A stretch of DNA of 54,509 nt from JBKPCD01 sp046727175 (GTDB lineage Bacteria > Acidobacteriota > Vicinamibacteria > Vicinamibacterales > 2-12-FULL-66-21). The DNA is taken from contig JBKPCD010000278.1 of NCBI GenBank assembly GCA_046727175.1, positions 1-54,509 on the forward strand, in the 5' to 3' direction. Made by a program: the position numbers and the translations under genes. Below the pieces are notes generated by a model. That model saw only the letters and a list, made by a program, of their open reading frames with translations. It had not been told where the DNA came from and made no database searches. Below, in pieces: positions 15,793 through 24,007 of the stretch (its first letter is position 1; each line of letters begins with the position of its first letter).

Positions 15793-17217
15793 TTACAGTC
15801 CGTAGCGCTGGAGTCGCCGATACAGTGCGCTTCGGCTGAGGCCGAGCGCCTTTGCGGCCTGACTGACGTTGCCGTCGAAGCGCGTCATCGCCTTTTTGAT
15901 CAGGAAACACTCGACGTCCTCGAGGCTCATGTCCTCGAGGCGTCCGCCCCCTTCGCGCGACGAGCGGAGGCCGAGGTCGGCAGGCTTCACGAGCGGACCG
16001 GGCGCCATGAGTACGGCACGCTCAATCGCGTGATCCAGCTCGCGAACGTTCCCCGGCCAGCCGTGCTCGAGCAGCATCTGCATCGCTGCGCTCTCGAATC
16101 CCGTGAGCCGCTTGCGGTAGCGCTGCGCGTGCTGCCGGAGGAAGTGCTGCGCGAGCAGGGGCACGTCCTCTCGACGGTCACGCAGCGGCGGAAGCCGAAT
16201 CTCGATTGTGTTCAGGCGGAAGAGCAGGTCTTGACGGAAGCGGCCCGTCGCCACTTCCTCCGGGAGGTTCGCATTGGTCGCGGAGATGATCCGGACGTCG
16301 ACGCGCCGCGTGCGTGACGATCCGAGCCGCTCGAACTCGCCGGTCTCGATGACGCGCAAAAGCTTTGCCTGCTGGCTGAGCGGCACGTTCGCGATTTCGT
16401 CGAGGAAGAGCGTGCCCAGGTCGGCGAGCTCGAACCGGCCGACGCGATCCGTTTTCGCGTCGGTGAACGCGCCGCGTACGTGGCCGAACAGCTCGCTTTC
16501 GAACACGCCCTCGGAGACGCCACCGGAGTTCACGATGACCATCGGGCGCGATGCGCGGCTCGATACCGCGTGCAAGGCGCGGGCAACGACTCCCTTGCCG
16601 GTGCCGTTCTCGCCGAGGATTAGCACGTTGGCGTCCGACGGTCCTACGCGTGAGATGACCTGCAGGACGTTCTGCATCGCCGATGATTCGGCGATCAGCT
16701 TCGGCAGGCCTTCGCCGCGCAGCAATGAGTTCTCGGCTTCGAGACGCTGGCCTTTGCGAAGCGCCTGACTCAGCTCGATCTGCGTCCGGATGATCGCCAG
16801 GAGACGCGCGTTGTCCCACGGCTTCTGGATGAAGTCCCGTGCGCCGCGGCGCATGGCCTCGACGGCGACCTCGACGCTGCCCCAGGCAGTCATGACGACG
16901 ACCGGCAGCGTGGGATCGATCGACTGGATCCGCGAGAGGAGATTGAGGCCTTCCTCGCCGGACGTCGTGTCTCGCGCGTAGTTGAGATCGATCAGCGCGA
17001 CATCGAACTCCCGCGCCTCGACTGCTGCAAGAACGCCTGCGGGAGACGAAGCCGTCTCCAGGTGGAAGCCTTCCGCCTTGAGCAGCAGCCGCAATGCTTC
17101 GAGAACGTCGGCTTGATCGTCGGCGATCAGCACGCGAGGATCGGTCGTCCGTACGGCGTGCCGCACGCGGTCCGGCGAATCGCTCCGATGATCCTTCAGA
17201 TGGTCTGTAATCAGCAT
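15793..17217 (-). CDS. Sigma-54-dependent NtrC-family response regulator
   Basis: The 474-residue activator has a receiver domain (residues about 28-140; phosphoacceptor D77, K132), an AAA+ domain with Walker A GENGTGKG (202-209) and Walker B LFLDE (270-274), and a Fis-type helix-turn-helix at the end (NVSQAAKALGLSRSALYRRL). The sigma-54-contacting GAFTGA loop reads GAFTDA (249-254). It would activate -24/-12 promoters after phosphorylation by the kinase encoded downstream. The HlyD/ABC export genes just upstream on the same strand are natural candidates for its targets. Confidence 0.93.
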   Translation of the reverse strand: MLITDHLKDHRSDSPDRVRHAVRTTDPRVLIADDQADVLEALRLLLKAEGFHLETASSPAGVLAAVEAREFDVALIDLNYARDTTSGEEGLNLLSRIQSIDPTLPVVVMTAWGSVEVAVEAMRRGARDFIQKPWDNARLLAIIRTQIELSQALRKGQRLEAENSLLRGEGLPKLIAESSAMQNVLQVISRVGPSDANVLILGENGTGKGVVARALHAVSSRASRPMVIVNSGGVSEGVFESELFGHVRGAFTDAKTDRVGRFELADLGTLFLDEIANVPLSQQAKLLRVIETGEFERLGSSRTRRVDVRIISATNANLPEEVATGRFRQDLLFRLNTIEIRLPPLRDRREDVPLLAQHFLRQHAQRYRKRLTGFESAAMQMLLEHGWPGNVRELDHAIERAVLMAPGPLVKPADLGLRSSREGGGRLEDMSLEDVECFLIKKAMTRFDGNVSQAAKALGLSRSALYRRLQRYGL

Positions 17218-17244
17218 GATGCCCGTCTTTGGTCTTTGGGTCCC

Positions 17245-17338
17245 CGAGCCACCGACCTACCGGCCTGCCGACCGACCAACACTTCGTTGGCAGCTGTCGA
17301 CGCCGAATCTCGAACCCCGAATCCCGACCCCCGGCTAC
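17245..17338. repeat. Period-8 and period-7 tracts between the permease and regulator genes
   Basis: Octamers CGAGCCAC, CGACCTAC, CGGCCTGC, CGACCGAC (17245-17276), then heptamers CGAATCT, CGAACCC, CGAATCC, CGACCCC, CGGCTAC (17304-17338). The last heptamer contains the stop codon of the ADOP permease (17335-17337), so the tract reaches into the gene. Confidence 0.7.
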
Positions 17339-19782
17339 TCAGTACGAAGCGCGATCAGCGGATCGATCCGTGTCGCGCGCCGCGCCGGGATGAAGCTCGC
17401 GATCAAGGCAACAGCCGTGAGGATCGCGGTCGTCGCTGCAAACGTCAACGGGTCCCGGTTGCTCACATGGGGCAGCAACCCCGCCGGCACGAAGCGGGCG
17501 AGCACGAATGCCGCGCACAGGCCGAGACCGATCCCAGTCGCGACCAGCACGAGACCGTTGGCCAGGACGAGGCGCAGGACGCTGCCTGCCTGCGCGCCGA
17601 GCGCCATCCGCACGCCAATCTCACGCGTTCGCTGGGTTACTGAGTAGTTGGCGACGCCGAAGAGTCCAATCGACGCGAGCAGCATCGCGAGTACGCCGAA
17701 CGACACCAGGATGATCACGTTCATGCGCAGCGGCGCGAGCGATTGCGATATCTGCTCCTGGAGCGTGCGGATGTTGAAGACGGAGAGCGTGGGATCGATC
17801 CGGAGCACCGTGCTGCGGACTGCGCCCGCGAGACCCGCGGCATCCCCATCGGCCCGTACGTGCAAAGTCGCCGCCGGCGTGTAGCTTTGACGAAGCGGCT
17901 GATAGATGAACGGGATGGGATCTTCGGCGACGGCGTTGTACTTGCTGTCCTGCGCGATGCCGATGATCGTCGTGTACTCCTGATCTCCGAAGAACTTGAA
18001 TCGCTTTCCAATCGCTTCCTGTCCCGGCCAAAACCGCGCGGCCATCGTCTCGTTGACGATCACGACGAGCGGCGCGCCGGTCGCATCGGTGCGCGTGAAA
18101 TCGCGTCCGCGAAGCAGCGGAATCCCGATCGTCTCGAAGTAACCGGGGCTGATGGGGTTCACCTGCACCAGAATTCGATCCCGCGTCGTCGTGTCCTGGC
18201 CCTCGGGGAAGACGCTGCGCAGGAAACCTCCCGCGAGAGGTGCGTTCTGCGCAACCGCAGCATGGCGCACGCCCGGCAGACCCGACACACGCTCGGCGAG
18301 CTGCTCGTAGAACAGTTGGCCTCGATCCGGTGTATAGCCTTCGCGACCGAGATTGAACGTCATGACCAGCACGCCACGGGTTTCGAAACCGGTGTTCGTC
18401 CGGCGGGCGTCGTGCAGGCTGCGGAGGAAGAGACCTGACGCGATCAGCGAAATGAGCGAGAGCGCGACTTGCGCAATCACCAGTGCCTGACGGAGCGAGA
18501 TGACGCGCAGCCACCCGCGCTGACCCGCCGCCGGGACGGATTCGTTCTTCAGAACCGGCACGACGTTCGGATTCGACGCCTGAAGCGCAGGCGCCAGGCC
18601 GAAGAGGATGCCCGTGAGGAGTGCAAGCAGGGCGGTAAATCCAAGCACGCGGCCATCGATTGGAATATCGCGATCGACTGGAATCGGAAGCGGCAGGTTC
18701 GCTGCGACGACTGCATCGATCAGCCAGTACGCGAGCAGAACGCCAAGCAGCGCGCCGACGATCGAGAGCACGAGGCTCTCGGTCAGCAACTGCCGAATCA
18801 GTCGTACGCGTTCCGCCCCCAGCGCAAGCCGAACGGCGATCTCCCGGCGGCGCCGTGACGCACGCGCGAGCAGCAGATTCGCCACGTTCGCGCACGCGAT
18901 AAGCAACACGATCCCCACGACGAGCATCAGGATCATCGAGAGCTGCACGACCGGCACCCCTCCGGGGCCGTCGGGATTCAATCGCGCGTCGAGCAGCGAG
19001 ACCGCTCCCGCGCTGCGTCCCTTGTTGTCGACGGGGTACGCTTGCTCGAGGCGCGCAAAGATCGTGCTCATGTTCGCGGCGGCTTGCTGGGCTGATACAC
19101 CGGGTTTCAGACGCCCGATCAGATTCAGGAACAGTCCGCGCCGCGTTTCGTACCAATCGAAATTTGGCTGGACGACGTCGTGCATCGACATCGGGACCCA
19201 CAGCGCTGGTCCTCCGCCGAGGACCGTGCCGGTGAAGCTCCGCGGCGCGACCCCGATCACGGTGAACGGCTGACGGTTGAGGATCAGTGTCCTGCCGATC
19301 ACGTTCGGGTCGCTTCCGAGGCTCCGCTCCCAGAAGCCGTGACCGAGGACGGCAACGGGGGCCGGCTTGCGATCCTCCTCTGGAAGAATGACGCGACCGA
19401 GCCGAAGGCTGACGCCGAGGAGCGAGAAGTACTCCCCGGAAACCAGCTGCACCAGCAGTTGTTCCGACGCTGTCCCCTTCGCCCAGTTCACCTGCGCGAA
19501 CGTGAACGCCGCCATCCCGGTGAAGACGTCGTTCTGATCGCGGAGGTCCTTGAAATTGAGGTGTGAGACGGGAAGGTTGCCGGGATTCCGTTGGTCGGTC
19601 GTGAAGACCGACACGAGCCGGTCGGGCTCCCGCACAGGAATGGGCCTGAGCAGGAGCACGTTGACGAGGCTGAAGATCGCCGTGTTCGCGCCGATGCCGA
19701 GCGCCAGCGACAGCACGGCGACAATGGTGAACGCCGGGCTCTTTGCCAGAACGCGGAGACCGTACCGAAGGTCGTGAAGCAT
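17335..19782 (-). CDS. ADOP-type (MacB/FtsX-like) ABC permease
   Basis: At 815 residues it has the duplicated acidobacterial permease plan: MLHDLRYGLRVLAKSPAFT start, TM1 (IVAVLSLALGIGANTAIFSLVN), a periplasmic MacB-type domain, three TM segments around residues 270-420, a second periplasmic domain, and a C-terminal FtsX domain ending PARRATRIDPLIALRTE. MacB-like permeases do not transport through the membrane bilayer but couple cytosolic ATP hydrolysis to periplasmic movement. The frame is open to 19836, but homologues start at MLHDL. Here it is not an orphan: an ATPase and an adaptor precede it in the same direction. Confidence 0.92.
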   Translation of the reverse strand: MLHDLRYGLRVLAKSPAFTIVAVLSLALGIGANTAIFSLVNVLLLRPIPVREPDRLVSVFTTDQRNPGNLPVSHLNFKDLRDQNDVFTGMAAFTFAQVNWAKGTASEQLLVQLVSGEYFSLLGVSLRLGRVILPEEDRKPAPVAVLGHGFWERSLGSDPNVIGRTLILNRQPFTVIGVAPRSFTGTVLGGGPALWVPMSMHDVVQPNFDWYETRRGLFLNLIGRLKPGVSAQQAAANMSTIFARLEQAYPVDNKGRSAGAVSLLDARLNPDGPGGVPVVQLSMILMLVVGIVLLIACANVANLLLARASRRRREIAVRLALGAERVRLIRQLLTESLVLSIVGALLGVLLAYWLIDAVVAANLPLPIPVDRDIPIDGRVLGFTALLALLTGILFGLAPALQASNPNVVPVLKNESVPAAGQRGWLRVISLRQALVIAQVALSLISLIASGLFLRSLHDARRTNTGFETRGVLVMTFNLGREGYTPDRGQLFYEQLAERVSGLPGVRHAAVAQNAPLAGGFLRSVFPEGQDTTTRDRILVQVNPISPGYFETIGIPLLRGRDFTRTDATGAPLVVIVNETMAARFWPGQEAIGKRFKFFGDQEYTTIIGIAQDSKYNAVAEDPIPFIYQPLRQSYTPAATLHVRADGDAAGLAGAVRSTVLRIDPTLSVFNIRTLQEQISQSLAPLRMNVIILVSFGVLAMLLASIGLFGVANYSVTQRTREIGVRMALGAQAGSVLRLVLANGLVLVATGIGLGLCAAFVLARFVPAGLLPHVSNRDPLTFAATTAILTAVALIASFIPARRATRIDPLIALRTE

Positions 19783-19790
19783 GCCGATTC

Positions 19791-19859
19791 TGAATCCCGG
19801 ATCGCTGATTGCCGATTGGAGCAGCCTCGTTGGCAATCAGCAGTCAGCAATCGGCAATT
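19791..19859. repeat. Heptamer tracts with inverted arms between the permease and ATPase genes
   Basis: TGAATCC, CGGATCG, CTGATTG, CCGATTG (19791-19818) and GGCAATC, AGCAGTC, AGCAATC, GGCAATT (19832-19859). CTGATTGCC at 19805-19813 and GGCAATCAG at 19832-19840 are perfect inverted copies, so the intergenic RNA can fold into a hairpin inside the operon. Confidence 0.65.
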
Positions 19860-19861
19860 GG

Positions 19862-20605
19862 TTAGTGCTCGATCTGGAAACCGCTCTCCTCGAGCTCCTT
19901 TTCCGCGCGTTTGCTGCCGTCTTCCTCGACGACACGACCGTCGAAGAGGTGAATGGAGCGATCCGCATGCCGCGCGTATCGGGGATCGTGCGTGACCATG
20001 CAGATGGTCGCGCCCTCGCGGTGCAGCTCACGGAGCAGCTCCATGACGGCTTCACCGTTCTTCGAGTCGAGGTTTCCAGTCGGCTCGTCCGCGAGCAGAA
20101 TCGACGGTGATCCGCCGACGGCGCGCGCCACCGCGACACGCTGCTGCTGGCCGCCCGAGAGCTGGCTGGGGAGGTGCTTCGCGCGGTGCGCCATGCCGAC
20201 CTTCTCGAGCGCGTTCATCACGCGTTCCTTCCGCTCGGCCGCCTTCATACCGCGGTAGGTGAGAGGAAGCTCGACGTTCTCATACACATTCAGATCGCCG
20301 ATGAGATTGAAACTCTGAAAGATGAATCCAATCTCGCGGTTACGAACGCGAGCGCGCTCGGAGAGCGGCAGGTCCGCCACGGCCTTCCCGTTGAGCGTGT
20401 ACTTGCCTTCGGTGGGTGAATCGAGGAGCCCCAGAATCGACAGCAGCGTCGACTTGCCGCAGCCCGACGGCCCGGCAATGGCGATGTATTCCCCGCTCTT
20501 GATCTCGAGGTGAATGCCTGCGAGCGCGTGCGTTTCGACCTCGTCAGTGAAGAAGACCTTCGTGACGCCGTCGAGATGGATGAGGGTCGGCGCGGGGGTG
20601 TTCAT
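19862..20605 (-). CDS. MacB/LolD-type ABC transporter ATP-binding protein
   Basis: The 247-residue ATPase starts at MNTPAPTLIHLDGV, preceded by AAAGGAG. Motifs in order: Walker A GPSGCGKST, Q-loop FIFQSFNLIGDLNVYENVELPL, signature LSGGQQQR, Walker B SILLADEPTGNLDSKNG and the H-loop VTHDPRYARHADR. It ends with a normal family tail (DGRVVEEDG) and some extra charged residues. It energises the permease encoded directly downstream; the adaptor gene lies upstream. Together they form a tripartite MacAB-like exporter, provided an outer-membrane TolC partner exists elsewhere. Confidence 0.94.
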   Translation of the reverse strand: MNTPAPTLIHLDGVTKVFFTDEVETHALAGIHLEIKSGEYIAIAGPSGCGKSTLLSILGLLDSPTEGKYTLNGKAVADLPLSERARVRNREIGFIFQSFNLIGDLNVYENVELPLTYRGMKAAERKERVMNALEKVGMAHRAKHLPSQLSGGQQQRVAVARAVGGSPSILLADEPTGNLDSKNGEAVMELLRELHREGATICMVTHDPRYARHADRSIHLFDGRVVEEDGSKRAEKELEESGFQIEH

Positions 20606-20658
20606 CGTGGCTCCTTTGTAGTTGCGTCGCGTGCCGGGCCGTTCACGACCCGGGATGT

Positions 20659-21915
20659 TCATTTGAGCTGAATACGATCGAACTGGTCGTAGGTTGACAT
20701 GTCGGACAAGATCACCTGATCTCCAGGCTGCAGGCCTTCCTTGATCTCGATGGTATTGACCGACGCTTTCCCCAGCTTGACATTGACACGATGGGCTTCA
20801 CCGGTGGGCATCAGTTTGAAGAGGCTGATCGTGCTCTCTTCCTGACCGAATGCCGGCCGCCCGACGTTGATCACGTTGTCAAGCTTTTCAAGGAGCACCG
20901 TGCCGTCGACGCTCAGGTCCGGGCGCGAGCCTGGCGGTAACTCTCCGTCGAGAATGACGTCCACGCCCACCGTTCCGTTGGTGGACGACGGGTCCATGCG
21001 CGAGACGTGACCCTTGACGACGCCGTTGCGCGTGTCGACTTCCGCAGCCTGGCCAATGCGAATGTCCTTCGTCTGCGTTTCTGCGATCCGCAGCTCGGCC
21101 TTCAGGTTTGTGGGATCGGCGACGCGAACGAGGTTCGTTCCGGGAGCGACCTGCGCGCCGCGCTCGACGGCGACCGTCTGTAGCACGCCTGTCATGCCCG
21201 CCTTCACCCGGAGATCATCGAGCTTTCGAAGCGATAGTTCGTGCGCCGCGCGGCGCAGGTTCACCTCGGCTTCCTGCGGCGCCAGTTGTGACTGCACGCC
21301 CGCGCGCGAAATCTCGAGTCGTTTCTGGGCGACAGCCAGCCGGTTTTTCAGTTCCTCCGCGTTTCCGCGAAACTGTTTGAGCTGCAGCTCCGAGATGAGA
21401 CCGCTCTTGTAAAGCTCCTCGTTCGCTTCCAGTGTCAGCGTCGCCTGTTTGAAATTCGATTCGATGGTGGCAACGTCAGACATCTGACTCAAAAGCTGGC
21501 TTTCCAATTCTGCCTTGCGGTTCTCGTAGGCCGCCTTGGCTGATTGATACGCGAGCGCCGCATCCTTCGCGGCCTGCTGGACATCGGGGCTGCTCAATTC
21601 GAGGATGACCGTGTCCGTGTTGACCGTCGCGCCAGGCCTTAGGACGATCCTTTCGACCCGCCCTTGCGTCGTCGCCGGAATCCATCGGATGTCCTCGGGC
21701 ACGAGCGTGCCGGAGCCGCGTACTTGCCGGGTCATTGGCCCTCGCTTGACCGTGTCGATCCAGACGGTCGCGCGATCGACTCCCGGAGCAGCCGGCTGAA
21801 GCCGCATCACTCCGATAGTGATTGCGCCGATCACAACGAGCGCACCGACCGCGTAGAGGATGCGGCGGATCTTCTTCTGACGCTTGACGCTTGCGGGACG
21901 CGCGATATCGACCAT
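20659..21915 (-). CDS. HlyD/MacA-family periplasmic adaptor protein
   Basis: The 418-residue protein has a short cytosolic N-terminus, one TM helix (ILYAVGALVVIGAITIGVMRL, roughly 19-39), a split lipoyl/barrel-sandwich domain (GTLVPEDIRWIPATTQGRVE; VKAGMTGVLQTVAVERGAQV) flanking a long helical hairpin (about residues 110-225), and a beta-barrel and membrane-proximal region. It would link the ATPase/permease pair to an outer-membrane channel. It is the first gene of the export set, divergent from a MarR regulator about 325 bp away. Confidence 0.92.
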   Translation of the reverse strand: MVDIARPASVKRQKKIRRILYAVGALVVIGAITIGVMRLQPAAPGVDRATVWIDTVKRGPMTRQVRGSGTLVPEDIRWIPATTQGRVERIVLRPGATVNTDTVILELSSPDVQQAAKDAALAYQSAKAAYENRKAELESQLLSQMSDVATIESNFKQATLTLEANEELYKSGLISELQLKQFRGNAEELKNRLAVAQKRLEISRAGVQSQLAPQEAEVNLRRAAHELSLRKLDDLRVKAGMTGVLQTVAVERGAQVAPGTNLVRVADPTNLKAELRIAETQTKDIRIGQAAEVDTRNGVVKGHVSRMDPSSTNGTVGVDVILDGELPPGSRPDLSVDGTVLLEKLDNVINVGRPAFGQEESTISLFKLMPTGEAHRVNVKLGKASVNTIEIKEGLQPGDQVILSDMSTYDQFDRIQLK

Positions 21916-22239
21916 TGATTGCCTCTGTCCTGAGCTTCGGGAGAGTCTCGATCCTCAGCGGGATGTGATTCCCGGCTCACAAGAGAGACTCCAGCACAGG
22001 GCAGATATCCCAAACCAATGCCACGGGGTTGAGTCCCGTGCAAGTTATTCCAGCTGCGTCGTTTGTCTCGCAGGCTCGGGGTGAGCTTGATTCGCGGCCT
22101 GACCGTTTGCGGAATGGTTTTGTCCCGAAAGCGGTCACCAGCATCAGCGAACGCTGACAACTTTGTGTCTGCGTGACGGACGATTGGACGAATGTGCAAG
22201 CCGTCCGGTTTATAACAATTTACAGGAATTATATTTGAT
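21916..22239. other. Divergent intergenic region between adaptor and MarR genes
   Basis: This 324-bp region has no gene. CACGGG (22022-22027) and CCCGTG (22035-22040) form a 6-bp hairpin. The last 40 bases are unusually AT-rich and contain TATAA (22211-22215) and TTATA (22229-22233) in inverted orientation, a possible regulator half-site pair just upstream of the MarR start. A partial GG/GA match to a sigma-54 promoter near 22008-22023 on the minus strand is too weak to call. Confidence 0.4.
22211..22233. promoter_or_regulatory. Candidate MarR operator (TATAA-N13-TTATA)
   Basis: A 5-bp inverted repeat in an AT-rich island of an otherwise GC-rich region, ending six bases before the TTG start of the MarR gene. 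MarR proteins usually bind such AT-rich inverted repeats in their own promoter. The arms are short, so this is a weak call. Confidence 0.3.
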
Positions 22240-22764
22240 TTGACAAAACAAAATCATCTCGCCGAAAATGCTCCGGCGCGCATGAGCCAGATTGCCGCGG
22301 CCGCCGCTCGACTGATGGAGCTCTATCCGCGAATCTTCTTCGCCTGTCACACGCGCCACGTCCACGATCCGCAGACGCAGCGCCGCCTCAGCCGGCATCA
22401 GGCGAGCGTGCTCGATCACCTCGATGAGATCGATCCGATGACACTGAACGATCTCGCGCGCCACATGGGCGTCACCGCCGGGACGATGTCGCTGACGATC
22501 GATCGCCTTGAACGCAAGGGGTACGTGACGAGGCTCCGCGACACCAGCGACCGCCGACGCGTTCATCTTCGGCTCACGGCAGCCGGGGTCCGCGTCCGCG
22601 AAGCCAATTCAGTGCTCGATCCCGCCCGAGTGGAAGCGCTCGTCTCCCTCCTGGCTGACGACGAGCGAGAGGCAGCCATTCGAGGGCTCGCGCTGCTCGC
22701 GCGAGCCGCCGACGATCAGATGGCGAGGTACGCGACCCAACGAAGGGAGAAGGAGGCTTTATGA
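22240..22764 (+). CDS. MarR-family transcriptional regulator
   Basis: Residues 50-120 carry the winged helix: RLSRHQASVLDHL, DLARHMGVTAGTMSLTIDRLERKGYV as the recognition helix region, and the wing RDTSDRRRVHLRLTAAG. Typical members repress efflux or catabolic genes and release DNA on binding phenolic ligands. The start is uncertain: TTG at 22240 lies in an AT-rich patch, and ATG at 22282 (MSQIAAAAARLM) is the alternative. Its stop overlaps the next gene by four bases (ATGA). It diverges from the HlyD/ABC export genes, which are plausible targets. Confidence 0.9.
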   Translation: MTKQNHLAENAPARMSQIAAAAARLMELYPRIFFACHTRHVHDPQTQRRLSRHQASVLDHLDEIDPMTLNDLARHMGVTAGTMSLTIDRLERKGYVTRLRDTSDRRRVHLRLTAAGVRVREANSVLDPARVEALVSLLADDEREAAIRGLALLARAADDQMARYATQRREKEAL

Positions 22765-23267
22765 AGTGGCTGTTGATTGTAGTCGTCGGACTCGCTGTCA
22801 TCGCAGCGGCGATTGTCATCCTCGGGTTGCTCCTGCCGCGCGGTCACTTCGCATCACGATCGGCCACGTTTGGCGTGTCACCCGAGAGGATCTGGCAGAC
22901 AATCACCGACGTGGAAGCGTTTCCGTCCTGGCGTGCCGGCGTAAAGAGCGTCAAAACGCTTCCGGACCGGCAGGGGCAGAAAGCCTGGATTGAAGAGACC
23001 AGTACGGGACCGATCCCCTTGGTCGTCGAGCGCAGCGAAGCTCCGCGACTTCTGGTCGTTCGGATCGCCGATGCAGACCTTCCATTCGGTGGAACATGGA
23101 CCTACAAGATCGCTTCCGCGGGAACCAGGAGCACGCTGACTATCACCGAGAACGGCGAGATCTACAATCCGCTCTTCCGCTTCGTGGCGAGGTTCGTGTC
23201 TGGCTACGAAGCCACCATGGCGTCGTACCTTTCGAGCCTTGAAAAGCGTCTGGCGAGACCCAGTTGA
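22761..23267 (+). CDS. SRPBCC-family protein with an N-terminal membrane anchor
   Basis: The 168-residue product has a TM segment at residues 3-25 (LLIVVVGLAVIAAAIVILGLL) and then a START-like/polyketide-cyclase fold: ATFGVSPERIWQTITDVEAFPSW is the characteristic first helix-turn. Such domains hold a hydrophobic ligand in a deep pocket. The gene is translationally coupled to the MarR regulator, so it may bind or modify the same small molecule that the regulator senses; that is inference. No catalytic residues can be assigned. Confidence 0.75.
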   Translation: MKWLLIVVVGLAVIAAAIVILGLLLPRGHFASRSATFGVSPERIWQTITDVEAFPSWRAGVKSVKTLPDRQGQKAWIEETSTGPIPLVVERSEAPRLLVVRIADADLPFGGTWTYKIASAGTRSTLTITENGEIYNPLFRFVARFVSGYEATMASYLSSLEKRLARPS

Positions 23268-23293
23268 ACCTGGTCGTCTCCCGTTCGCTCTGC

Positions 23294-23321
23294 CAGCTTC
23301 TGATTTCTGACTTCGGATCAA
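23294..23321. repeat. Heptamer tract (TGACTTC type)
   Basis: CAGCTTC, TGATTTC, TGACTTC, GGATCAA directly precede the ATG at 23324. Longer versions of the following protein would translate this tract. Confidence 0.6.
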
Positions 23322-23323
23322 CT

Positions 23324-24007
23324 ATGGGCTACGACGCATCGTGCACGCTCACCATCGACGGCAAATCGGCTCGCGGCACCGCGTGGCTCGAGCAGAAGGA
23401 CCTCGTTTTTCGCGGGCCGGTCCGCCTATCCATCCCGCTCTCGCAAATCACGAGCGCCGTCGCGGACGATGGGTGTTTGCGCGTCCGTTTCGGCGAGCGG
23501 ATCGCGGAATTCGAGATTGGCGACGCCGCGAAGAAATGGGCCCACCGCATCCAGAATCCGCCCTCGCGCCTCGACAAGCTGGGGGTAAAACCGGGAATGA
23601 ATGTAGTGCTGCTTGGTGCGATCGAGGACGCGTTTCCTGCGGAACTGGAGGCTCGAGGAGCAACGGTGGTGCGCCGCGCGGCCGCCCCGCAGCGCGGAGA
23701 TGCAGACGTTATCTTCTATCTCGCGAATCGCCGCGCCGCGCTGGAACGAGTTGCCGAGCTCGCATCCCATCTCAAACCAGACGGCGCGCTCTGGATCGTG
23801 CGGCCGAAAGGAAAGCGCGAGATCACCGAGGCGGACACGATGATCGCGGGCAGACACGCCGGGCTCGTCGACGTGAAGGTGGTCAGCTTTTCAGACGCTC
23901 TGACGGCGGAGAAGTTCATGATTCCGGTGGCGAAACGAGGACCACGTCCCCGTCCTTCTCCTTCACCTCGTAAACGCGGATTCCCTTCTTCGCGGGCCCG
24001 CAGCTGA
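23324..24007 (+). CDS. DUF3052 family protein
   Basis: From MGYDASCTLTIDGK the product is 227 residues. The middle part (LGVKPGMNVVLLGAIEDAF; DADVIFYLANRRAALERVAEL; DGALWIVRPKGKREITEADTM; GLVDVKVVSFSDALTAEKFMIP) is typical of DUF3052, a Rossmann-like domain of unknown function. The family normally ends near FMIPV. Here about 22 extra residues (PRPRPSPSPRKRGFPSSRARS) lie antisense to the 3' end of the Rieske gene, suggesting that the original stop was lost. I reject the upstream start at 23264 because those residues are heptamer repeat. Confidence 0.75.
   Translation: MGYDASCTLTIDGKSARGTAWLEQKDLVFRGPVRLSIPLSQITSAVADDGCLRVRFGERIAEFEIGDAAKKWAHRIQNPPSRLDKLGVKPGMNVVLLGAIEDAFPAELEARGATVVRRAAAPQRGDADVIFYLANRRAALERVAELASHLKPDGALWIVRPKGKREITEADTMIAGRHAGLVDVKVVSFSDALTAEKFMIPVAKRGPRPRPSPSPRKRGFPSSRARS

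Noticed and set aside
22008..22023. Sigma-54 (-24/-12) promoter for the HlyD/ABC operon on the minus strand
   Set aside because: TGGCAT matches the -24 element, but the -12 part reads TGGGA with the key GC changed; too weak without a position-weight score.
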